Source: Globodera rostochiensis
Taxonomy: Eukaryota; Nematoda; Chromadorea; Rhabditida; Heteroderidae
Direction: 5' to 3'
Length of the DNA: 64,000 nucleotides
Assembly (NCBI GenBank): GCA_018350325.1
Contig: JAEVLN010000001.1
Coordinates: forward strand, 3,935,254 to 3,999,253
Under the pieces are notes generated by a model. That model made no database searches and was not told where the DNA came from. It was given only the letters and a program-made list of their open reading frames with translations. Positions 45,001-57,000 of the stretch are shown piece after piece. Within the stretch, counting starts at the first letter, position 1. Each line of letters starts with the position of its first letter. Made by a program: the position numbers and the translations under genes.

Positions 45001-48000
45001 CTGGTGTTATGACGACTGAAGCAACAATGCGAGTTCAAGGTAAGTAAATGGATGCATTATTTTAGGGGGTGCATTTTGGAACTGGTTTTAACGGATTTAG
45101 GAAAAATCATGTTTCAAAAGCTATAAGTAGGAATGTGATTTTTTGCTTTTGCACAAAATCTTTTTTTTGGCCAGCCTAACGAGCCCTGGCTTTTTAAACT
45201 GTTTTAAATTTGGCCTCAATTTGAACGAAATCTACAGGAATCGACTGATTTTACTAGAGTTGGCCGGGACCAGGATTTTTGGGGAAAATCGGGACCGGGA
45301 TTGACCGGGACCATGAAAGCCGGGATCGGGATCGGGACCAGCATCTCGAACCGGGACCGGGATCGGGATTTTGCCTTTTCAAAAACCGGGATCGGGACCG
45401 GGAAACGGGAAAAACTGGGACTGGCAATAAAAATTTTTTTTTTGTAATGATCAAAGGTGAAACCAAAATTTTTTTTATATTCAAAATCATCTTCCTCGTT
45501 GTCTTCAACATCGATTGTCTCATCAGAATTTTTGAGAATTCATCTTTCTGGAGGGGGAGGGGGAGGGGTCGGCGGTGCCGATAGGCGCCGCCGGAGAAAA
45601 TTTTGAATTTTTGACTTAATTTGTTAAGAAATTTGCAGCCCAAATTCGAATATAATTTTTAATGCTTTTTAGACGTGGTAAAGGGTCGGTTTTTAAAACG
45701 CAATAAGATTTGTTAAGAAAATTGGTCCAAAAATTACGAATGTAGCACAACAAAAGGGACTCCCCTATGGTTTGATTTCGTCCAACCAAAAAATAAAATG
45801 AAAAACTTAAGAAATGTCATCTAAAATATTTTTTTAAAATTGGAAAAAGTTAAAAAAAAATTTTAGAATTGTTTACACCATCATAAATGTTAAGAGAAAC
45901 TAGGAAAAAATCATTTACACGGTCGGAGATCTGAACCCCGACACCACCCACACTTAAAATGTACCCACCACTCACCACTAGACTACTACCAAGCATAATT
46001 TTGTGCCCAAAAATCCCATCCTTAGGGGTGTACTTTTTTCCCGGTTAGTCCCGGTGCGACCGGGATCGGGATTTTGCCTTTTCAAAAACCGAGACCGGGA
46101 TCGGGATCGGGATTACCATTTTTAAAAAACCGGGATCGGGATTCAAAAAACCGGGAATTTCCCGACCGGTCCCGGCCGGGATCCCGGTCCCGGCCAACTC
46201 TAATTTTTACTAAGGGACCTTTTGTCTGGAGAACATTTTGTCATTTCTCCAATAGGGGACCTTTTGTCCGGTGGATCATTTGTCGCGTTGTTCCAAAACA
46301 CTTTTTTAATTTAATTAATTTTATGTCATATGTATGTATGAATCACTCAAAATTTAAGGGAATGAGGAATGCAATGACGAATTTGAAATGGTTGCAATTG
46401 AACCATCAGAACGTGTTAGCAAACATTACGAGAGTTTCTATTCAGCGAGATTCAACACTAAAGCGACTATTAGTAAACGCGCTTCATGTGAGAGTTTGTC
46501 GCGAGTCCTGGAAAAATTGGAGGAAAATGTCGGTGATCGTGTGTCAATTAGTTCAACTAACTCTTTTGGCGGCAGTCCACCTTTCTTCATCGTTCCTCTG
46601 ATACCCACCCTTCATTTTAACGTAAATAATTTTAATTCCGAGTTTACCTATTTATCCAACCACCTTAAGGAAGGGGAAAGTGGTACTCTTTTGGCAGTTT
46701 GTGTTGGTGCCAACAGATTGCGGTGGAAGAGGAATTCGTCCATTATTGTGCCTAATGGAGGGTAAAATTTGCACACATTAAGATGCTATCTAATTCTATG
46801 CTCGTTAAGAAAATACACAGTCCAAATCGACGATAAAGGGAAAACTCAGCTGGCCATTCACAAAATGAACACACACCAGGACGGGGGAGAGTACGCTTGC
46901 GAGGGAATAAGTAAGATAATAAAGGACGGAGGACGACTCGTTCCCGGCCAACTCGTTCACCTTTTCAACTATTTTTTCGTTATAACTTTTTTCAAAGCTA
47001 ACTAAATCAAACAATTTTGGTATCATTCGAAAGCTTAGTAGGAGGAGAAGCTATTAGCAAGCAAAAGCTAAACGATTGGCCAAGCCTCAAAAAAGTTATG
47101 GCCAAGTATGGCCAAAAAAACGTTTTCTGGCCATAACTCTTGGCCAATTGCTTAGCTTTTGCTTGCTAATAGCTTCTCCTCCTACTAAGCTTTCGAATGA
47201 TACCAAAATTGTTTGATTTAGTTAGCTTTGAAAAAAGTTATAACGAAAAAACAGTTGAAAAGGTGAACGAGTTGGGGGTGAACGAGTTGGGGGTGAACGA
47301 GTTGGGGTTTTACCGATAATAAATAGGGCCGGTTCTCCTTTTAATGATAAATTAAGTATATGAGGGCAAGGCTTTTTCATTTTTTTTAGTATTTTTGGAA
47401 GGTTGATTGAGTGTTTGGTACGTTTGTTCTACGGCAAAATATGATTTGGAAGTTTTGCACGTAAAAAATATGTGTTAGAAAGTGAACAGTAAAAATGGAG
47501 AAAGTTGTGATAACAAAAGAAAAGGAAAAGGAAATACAGCGGTGAGCAAAAGTAAACGGACAAATTGTATTTTTTTGTTCAACAAGTTGTAAATGAGATA
47601 TGACGAAGTGTGGGACAAAGGGCAAGGAGCTTTTCGTAGCATTGTTTGTGGGCTTCAAAACCAGCAAAAGCAATCATGCCAAAACCCCTCATTGAAAAGC
47701 AATTTGATCAGGTGTCTGACCACTCCACTACCTTTTTTGATCAGTATCAAAAGTTATGCATGTATGAATTTTTTTTTGTTTGGATTTTGGGTGATTATGT
47801 TGCCGAAAATTTTGTCCGTTTACTTTTGCACCAGTAAAAAGTGGCGTGGTCAGACACCTGATCAAATTGCTTTTCAATGAGGGGTTTTTGGCATGATTGC
47901 TCTTGCTGGTTTTGAAGCCCACTAACAATGCCAAGAAGGCAAAATGTTCCTGGCCCTAATAATAACAATCGACAAAGAAATAAATTTAAGTAAAAAATAA

Positions 48001-51000
48001 AAAATCATTTGGTAAAAGAACGATTAACAGTTACTGTATGTTTTCACTCTCGTGTTGTTTTGTTCCTTATAAATTCGCAACCAATAGAAAGAACATTATA
48101 TTTTCAGATGAATTTGGAACGGCGATAACAAAATGCATAATGACATCAGATGAGGGTAAACTTTATACATACATAATAAATAGAATTAAACGACTTCGTT
48201 ATTCAGATAAACTTGAAAACAATGTGGACATAAAAGTGGCATGCAGGCGCATCGAAATTACAGCAAGTCTTGAAGTTATTGTTGCCTTCAGATGCAGTAA
48301 TCGAATCCAAGCGGAATTAAAAGAGCAGAAAAAGAAGCAATTACCTGACAACATAGAAGAATTTGAAATGGAAGAATTCGCAAATTTAAATGTAGAGGTC
48401 GATTTCGAAGACACAGATTCAATGGAAGTGTACCTCTATGAAGAAGCGGAATATTGTGAATACAAATGCTCGATGGAGGAAAGGGTGTTGAATGAAGACA
48501 TTTGTCCACTCAGAGAAGAAAAGGAACTGAAAGACGTAATAAGTTTGAACGTGATTATTGATTATGAAACATCCGATGTTTTGGAAGCTTTCCTTTATGA
48601 GACGATAGAATTTACTGAAGAAAATTTAAAGGCATCTACAGAGCTAACCGATGAAGAAAAGAGACAAATATTGGAATGTTGGAATAAAAGAGAAAAAGCG
48701 AAAAAAGAGAAACAACAAATGAAAAAGAAGGAAGCCGAGGCTAAGGCCAAGAAAGAGGCAGAAGAGAAGGCGAAATCGGATGCTGATGCGAAGAAGAAAG
48801 AGGATGAAATGAAGAAGCAAAAGACTAAGCCAGAAGAAAAGGCCGAAGAAGTGCCTCCGTCACCTGCGGAAAAGAAGAAGACGGATGCCGAGGCTAAAGC
48901 CAAGAAAGAGGCGGAAGAAAAGGCAAAGAAGGAAGCCGAGGCTAAGGCCAAGAAAGAGGTTGAAGACAAGGCGAAATCGGATGCTGATGCGAAGAAGAAA
49001 GAGGATGAAATGAAGAAGCAAAAGACTAAGGAGNNNNNNNNNNNNNNNNNNNNNNNNNNNNNNNNNNNNNNNNNNNNNNNNNNNNNNNNNNNNNNNNNNN
49101 NNNNNNNNNNNNNNNNNNNNNNNNNNNNNNNNNNNNNNNNNNNNNNNNNNNNNNNNNNNNNNNNNNNNNNNNNNNNNNNNNNNNNNNNNNNNNNNNNNNN
49201 NNNNNNNNNNNNNNNNNNNNNNNNNNNNNNNNNNNNNNNNNNNNNNNNNNNNNNNNNNNNNNNNNNNNNNNNNNNNNNNNNNNNNNNNNNNNNNNNNNNN
49301 NNNNNNNNNNNNNNNNNNNNNNNNNNNNNNNNNNNNNNNNNNNNNNNNNNNNNNNNNNNNNNNNNNNNNNNNNNNNNNNNNNNNNNNNNNNNNNNNNNNN
49401 NNNNNNNNNNNNNNNNNNNNNNNNNNNNNNNNNNNNNNNNNNNNNNNNNNNNNNNNNNNNNNNNNNNNNNNNNNNNNNNNNNNNNNNNNNNNNNNNNNNN
49501 NNNNNNNNNNNNNNNNNNNNNNTAGATCCTGAACGGCGATTTCGCATTTGTGCATTTGCACTTCAGCCTTACGAAGTTTTCTTTTCTAACAATTGGGAAT
49601 GAGTGGTGTTCTGTATTAGAAGTGGTCTTTAAATCTAACAACTAGCAGGCTTCCTCGGACAGTTCCACCACTTCCTGCCCTACCTGTCCGTTAACCGAAG
49701 CCGTCCCGACGGCATCGGCTAGCGTTCGTCAAGCCGTGAACGTACGACTTCGGCACGCCGAGTGCAGGAAGCCGACGCCTATACACTGCGGCGGCGCGAA
49801 TCCCGCTGGAGTCCGGCGTCACCAGTCTGTAGCGTTCGACATCATAATCCGAAATCTACAGAATTGATTAGCCGTTACCGTTTCATCATATTAACAGTTA
49901 TCCACCTGCTTTTGTCCAATTGTTTCCGTCCACATTGACACATTTTCCTTGCGGTGCCCGCCCACAGTGATCAGTCCGGAAATTAATAACCCCTCGCTTG
50001 GCCAGCCAATCTCATGTTCGTCGGCGTGAATTAGCCTCCTTTATCTTTGATGGAGATTCCAATGTGTGGAGGCGAAGTCATGGCCTAGGGCTTGGGCACC
50101 CTCCTTAACATTAACCCCCATCAAAGTAATTCCAAGATTCGGTGTCAACGTTTTCCTTGGGGGCACAGAGCAACCAAACACGGTAAAACCGGATGTTTTC
50201 AATTTTTTGGGAAAAACACCATCGATGTGGACGGGCGTAAGAGAACTTAACACGTCGCGGAGAGAGAACGGGATGCGTTGGCCAGCGGCTGAAGCAGCTA
50301 TTACACAAGAAAGTTATTCCTAAGAAGATGGTCAAGTGCCGTACCAATAGATCCTGAACCCGGCGATTTCGCATTTGTGCATTTGCACTTCAGCCTTACG
50401 AAGTTCTTTTCTAACAAAATTGGGAATGAGTGGTGTTCTGTATTAGAAGTGGTCTTTAAATAACAACTAGCAGGCTCTTCCTCGGACAGTTCCACCACTT
50501 CCTGCCCTACCTGTCCGTTCCGAAGCCGTCCCCCGACGGCATCGGCTAGCGTTCGTCAAGCCGTGAACGTACGACTTGCACGCCGAGTGCGAAGGAAGCC
50601 GACGCCTATACACTGCGGCGGCGCGAATCCCGCTGGTCCGGCGTCACCACAGTCTGTAGCGTTCGACATCATAATCCGAAATCTACAGAATTGTAGCCGT
50701 TACCGTTATTCATCATATTAACAGTTATCCACCTGCTTTTGTCCAATTGTTCGTCCACATTGACAAACATTTTCCTTGCGGTGCCCGCCCACAGTGATCA
50801 GTCCGGAAAAATAACCCCTCGCAGTTGGCCAGCCAATCTCATGTTCGTCGGCGTGAATTAGCCTCCTATCTTTGATGGAGCGATTCCAATGTGTGGAGGC
50901 GAAGTCATGGCCTAGGGCTTGGGCACTCCTTAACATTATGACCCCCATCAAAGTAATTCCAAGATTCGGTGTCAACGTTTTCCGGGGGCACAGAGCGCAA

Positions 51001-54000
51001 CCAAACACGGTAAAACCGGATGTTTTCAATTTTTTGGGAAACACCATCGATGTGACGACGGGCGTAAGAGAACTTAACACGTCGCGGAGAGAGAACGGGG
51101 CGTTGGCCAGCGGGGCTGAAGCAGCTATTACACAAGAAAGTTATTCCTAAGAAGATGCAAGTGCCGTACCCAAATAGATCCTGAACCCGGCGATTTCGCA
51201 TTTGTGCATTTGCACCAGCCTTACGAAGTTTTCTTTTCTAACAAAATTGGGAATGAGTGGTGTTCTGTATTAGGTGGTCTTTAAATCTAACAACTAGCAG
51301 GCTCTTCCTCGGACAGTTCCACCACTTCCTGCTACCTGTCCGTTAACCGAAGCCGTCCCCCGACGGCATCGGCTAGCGTTCGTCAAGCCGAACGTACGAC
51401 TTCGGCACGCCGAGTGCGAAGGAAGCCGACGCCTATACACTGCGGCGGCGAATCCCGCTGGAGTCCGGCGTCACCACAGTCTGTAGCGTTCGACATCATA
51501 ATCCGATCTACAGAATTGATTAGCCGTTACCGTTATTCATCATATTAACAGTTATCCACCTGCTTGTCCAATTGTTTCCGTCCACATTGACAAACATTTT
51601 CCTTGCGGTGCCCGCCCACAGATCAGTCCGGAAATTAATAACCCCTCGCAGTTGGCCAGCCAATCTCATGTTCGTCGGCGAATTAGCCTCCTTTATCTTT
51701 GATGGAGCGATTCCAATGTGTGGAGGCGAAGTCATGGTAGGGCTTGGGCACCCTCCTTAACATTATGACCCCCATCAAAGTAATTCCAAGATTCGGTCAA
51801 CGTTTTCCTTGGGGGCACAGAGCGCAACCAAACACGGTAAAACCGGATGTTTTATTTTTTGGGAAAAACACCATCGATGTGACGACGGGCGTAAGAGAAC
51901 TTAACACGTCGGAGAGAGAACGGGATGCGTTGGCCAGCGGGGCTGAAGCAGCTATTACACAAGAAAGTTTCCTAAGAAGATGGTCAAGTGCCGTACCCAA
52001 AAGAAAAATGTCAAAAGGAAGTGAGAAAAGACGGTAGGAAGAAATGAAGGAAGCTCCTTCCAGTTTGGACGATGAAAGGAGGATGAAGAAGCAGTCCTTC
52101 AACTACGAAGACAAGAAGCTGAAAAGGCTCAAAAGGAAGAGGAAGCGACTAAGGCAAAAATTGAAGAAATGCAGAGCAAGAGACAAGAAAGTGCTTTAAG
52201 AAAGGAGGAGGAAAAGAAACGGAGAAATGAGGACGAAGCGGAACAAAGAAAGCGGGGCATAGCAGAAAAGAAATTGGCAGAACAAAGGGCAAGAGAAGAG
52301 GCAGATGAAGCACTTAAGCTCGCAAGGAAAGAGCGGGAGAAGGTAGATGATCGACACATGGAGAAGTTCAAATTGGACGAAGAAAAGCCGCCCAAGATGA
52401 GTGAAGAAGATAAGAAGCGGGAGGATGAATCTTTAAAGGTTATAAAGGCAATGGAAAAAGGGAAAAACTTTGGAAGCACAACTAAGGAATTGGAGGAAGA
52501 GAAAGAGGAGGCAGCAACACCTAAAGGCTATTTGATGAAGAAAAAAATGCAGGAAGAACGGGAAAAGGCCAGAAAGTTAGCGGAGGAAAAGAAATTGGAG
52601 GCGGAAGAAGAAGCTAAAAGGAAGGCCGATGAAATGAATCGAAGGCGAGTGGACGCATTGGCTAAGAAAAAAGTTATCATCAAAAAAGTCGAATTGAAAG
52701 CAGATGATGAGTTTGAAAGTTTGCCTAAAAAAGCAGAAGAATTGCTTGTTAAAAAAGTCTCATTTCTCGTTCAAGAAGAAGCGCCTTCTTTGACTGTGGA
52801 TCTCTTGTTTAAGCCTCTGTTCAAATGGAAGAATATCCCAATTCTGCATACAATTTACTGTCAAGACAGTGACTTTGATCTGCTCTCAATCATCGGCACG
52901 AATATCTTTGCGAAAAAGATGCGGACAGAACGGATTGGTGTTGGAATTGCTTTTAATGCCGACATGAAAATTAATGAAGTGGAAGTTGAGGAAGAACTTA
53001 AACATGCAAGCGAATGCGAGTTTGTTGAAGTCACTTTCCAATGGTTCGATTACGCTTGTGTGTCGTCAGAAGTTGGACTTCTAATTAACACGCCACAGAT
53101 TATTCTGGAGGAGGAAGCGCCTCGACGAAGACTGAAGCGGAAGAAAATTGTCCGGCAGAAAAGAAGTAGCACGCTGGACTCGTTAGAGTTGATGAAGACG
53201 TCAATGGATTTGAACTTTTCGCGCGGTCGGAGTCCCTTGGGTATTTAATTTCATACAGAAATTTGAGATACCGTATTACCTCTTTTTATTACCCGTCTCT
53301 AATTATTACTCAATCTCTAATAATTACACACTGAGGAGGACTAAAAATTAATTACCCTGGGTATAAAAAGAGGTAATACGGTAATGTGCAAAGAGATCAA
53401 GAAGACTGTCAAAATATTTATTACAATTATACGTAACCCATTTTCGTATTTCTCAGGCAATACTACGTTTTGCCAACTCAACAAAAATATTACGTTTTGT
53501 CAACTGTACATTTTGCCAACTTTGCGTTTTTTGGATTGTTTTGAGCATGTTTTTGAATGTTTTTAGGCCAAATATGCCGAAAAAACGAAAAACCTTCGAA
53601 TTCGGGTCCGGGGTTTGAATCGATTGAAATTTAAGTTTTTTTTTAATGAGTTGGCAAAACGTACCATTGGCAAAACGTTCGTTTGCAAACGTACGGACAC
53701 CGTATTTTCCTTGCTCTCTATAGAATTTGGATGGTCATTTTTTTACCTTAAAGACTTTCTGATCATTGTAAAATGCATGGATAATTTAACAGGGACTCAG
53801 TATCTTCACGTCGACATTGACATTGAGGCTGGTGAGGAAACGTCAAGCACAGATGGCATCATCGGCATGGAGAGCATTGAATACGCGGAGAGTGAGTCAT
53901 CGGTGGCACTAATGGAGGAGGACTACATGGACGTTGATGTGGAGATTGTGGACGTCGAGAAGGAGGAGGACACCAGCGCCATTCTCTCCACTGCTATTCC

Positions 54001-57000
54001 ATCAAAATATCAGGTGAAGCAGGCTATCGGACATTTCGCCCATAGGACATTTCGCCCATCGCTCGCCCATTGAATGATTCAGATCCGAATTAAAAATACT
54101 ACCAATCGATTCCTCTCGTCGAACTGATTTGTGAGTACAAAATCCGCTAAAAGTTTGCTCCGGGAGTCTCTTTGAAGAAAGTTATGAGCAACTTGGCCAA
54201 AATGGGTTGTAATTGTGTTTTTTGAGTTTGTTTGATACATAATGAATTTTTAAGTACAATTTTAGCCAAATATTCAACATTAGCTTAATTTCAAATTTAT
54301 CCATCCATCTTAAATACTTTACAAGCTTTTACTAAATTTGGGCGAAATTTATGGGTGAAACGTCCTTTTTTCGTTAGGCGAAACGTCCGTTTTTTCGTTA
54401 CCGGGCGAAATGTCCGATGGGCGAAATGTCTGTGGGCGAAACGTCTGTTTTTTCACTACCGGGCGAAACGTCCGTTTTTTTGTTATCGGGCGAAACGTCC
54501 GTTTTTTCGTTATCGGGCGAAATGCCCAATGGGCGAAATGTCCGGACACCGGTGAAGCAATGAGAATGAGTTGGGTGACATAGAATGCTTTTTATAAAGT
54601 TATTTGAACTAATGTAAATTTTTCAGACTATCGTCGAAAATGTTCGTATACAATCAAAGATGGACGCTATCGCACGGCTTCTTGACGACGAAGTGATTGC
54701 GGAGGCCGAAGAAGGTGGGAATGAAAATTCTCTCTTTCTCTGTGAAAAAGTTAAAATCATTCCAGTGTGAATTATTGGGCCACCAAAACGGGAAATTTTT
54801 TGAAGATTTTAACAATGTTTGTTAAGTAAACTTTAGAATTTGGATATAAAAAAAAAATCTAATATTGTTCCATTTTGGACCTTTTTTAAGCAAACCCCAA
54901 GAAAAGGTGGTCGGCGGTTTCTGAATTTTTTGACCGGGCGGGTACGGCTAAATACCCGACTCGGGTATTTGCGTGTCGGGTACCCGTTCGCACCCTACGC
55001 CTTTTCTCGAATAATTCTAATATTCAAATAATTACAAATAAATTCGACAAATTATTTTCATTATTTCTCTGTAACTGAATGTGCCCATTGATTGGGCAAA
55101 CAAAAACGGAGTACTTCAGAATATACAAAAAGCTTGGCTATCGAGTGGGTGAAAGTCAAATTGCTTTTTGGATAGACGCAGAGATTTGTGTGTGTGTAAA
55201 TAAATACTTCCCTCACTTTCATTATAAATATGCGCTTCCAATTCTCAAAAGATATCCTTAGTTTTTTGTTTATTTTTCAACATTATCGAGATTTTTATGA
55301 ACTAAAAAACGCAAAATATTGATATATTTTTTTTAGGCGAAAGTTCAATTTTTCAGGCCTTCTTTTAGAAAATTACTAAAAGTTTATCTTTAAAGATGAA
55401 TAATTTATCAAAACGGAAGAAATCTATCTTTTTGGGTGCTTTTGAATTTTGGCCAAAAAAGCCAATGCCCGAAGCCCCATAAAAATCTCCTAGATTAAAA
55501 ATCTGCAATTTTAAACTTGTCCAAAAAAGCAATCAACGCAAAATGCTATTTTTGCACTGTATTCTTCAAAACATATAAGCATACAAAAAAACATATAAAA
55601 ACATAAAAATCTCTACTCTCTACATAACAAATCTATACGTTTTTCAAAAGCAATTATTTTAGCTCTAGAAGTTCAATTTGCTGCTGAAATCGATGAAAGT
55701 GATAGTGGTGGGTGCTTTCGAATTAGAAATATTTTGCAAGATTCATTGGCCTTGAACAAAGAGATTATGTACAGTATATGCTAAAAACTCACTACTTTTA
55801 AAATGTTATAAACCTGACTCTAATTAGAGCATTATTGTTTTACTTATTAATGTTTTGCAGTGCTTGCTTCTTTCTAATACGTAACTATTTATGTCCTAAT
55901 ACCATTAACCTTTACACTGGTCATTCTGGTTAGATTTTAAATAATTAAGTTTAAATAGGAAAATGTAAAGGAATTAAATAGTATTTAGAAGATGGAAGAA
56001 AGAATAGTCCGATGCAAGAAGGAAAGGGAGAAAATGTTGCTGAAGTTTCAATACTGCTTTTCAAAGTTGAAGCAGAAAATAACGCGAAGAAACAAAATAG
56101 CGCCGGGAAGCAAGCAGAAGATAAAGCCGTCCGGGAGGAAGCAGAAGACAAAGCCGACCGGGAGAAACCAGAAGATAAAGCCGACCGGGGTGAAGCAGAA
56201 GATAAAGCTGACCGGGAGGAAGCAGAAGATAAAGCTGACCGGGGGGAAGCAGAAGATAAAGCTGACCGGGGGGAAGCAGAAGATAAAGCCGACCGGGGGG
56301 AAGCAGAAAACAAAGCCGACCGGGAGGAAGCAGAAAACAAAGCCGACCGGGAGGAAGCAGAAGATAAAGCTGACCGGGAGGAAGCAGAAGATAAAGCTGA
56401 CCGGGAGAAAGCAGAAGATAAAGCCGACCGGGAGGAAGCAGAAGATAAAGCTGACCGGGGGGAAGCAGAAGATAAAGCCGACCGGGAGGAAGCAGAAGAT
56501 AAAGCTGACCGGGAGAAAGCAGAAGATAAAGCCGACCGGGAGGAAGCAGAAGATAAAGCTGACCGGGAGGAAGCAGAAGATAAAGCTGACCGGGAGGAAG
56601 CAGAAGATAAAGCTGACCGGGAGGAAGCAGAAGATAAAGCTGACCGGGAGAAAGCAGAAGATAAAGCCGACCGGGAGGAAGCAGAAGATAAAGCTGACCG
56701 GGAGGAAGCAGAAGATAAAGCTGACCGGGAGGAAGCAGAAGATAAAGCTGACCGGGGGGAAGCAGAAGATAAAGCCGACCGGGAGGAAGCAGAAGATAAA
56801 GCTGACCGGGAGGAAGCAGAAGATAAAGCTGACCGGGAGGAAGCAGAAGACAAACCTGATCGAGAGAAAGCAGAAGATAAAGCTGACCGGGGGGAAGCAG
56901 AAGATAAAGCCGACCGGGAGGAAGCAGAAGATAAAGCTGACCGGGAGGAAGCAGAAGATAAAGCTGACCGGGAGGAAGCAGAAGACAAACCTGATCGAGA

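Noticed and set aside
48595..49641. Frames spanning the N gap
   Set aside because: Translation through N is meaningless; only the sequenced exon to 49033 was used.
50041..52102. Small frames inside the three-copy block
   Set aside because: Each copy has frame-destroying two-base losses at different places, so no frame is shared by all copies.
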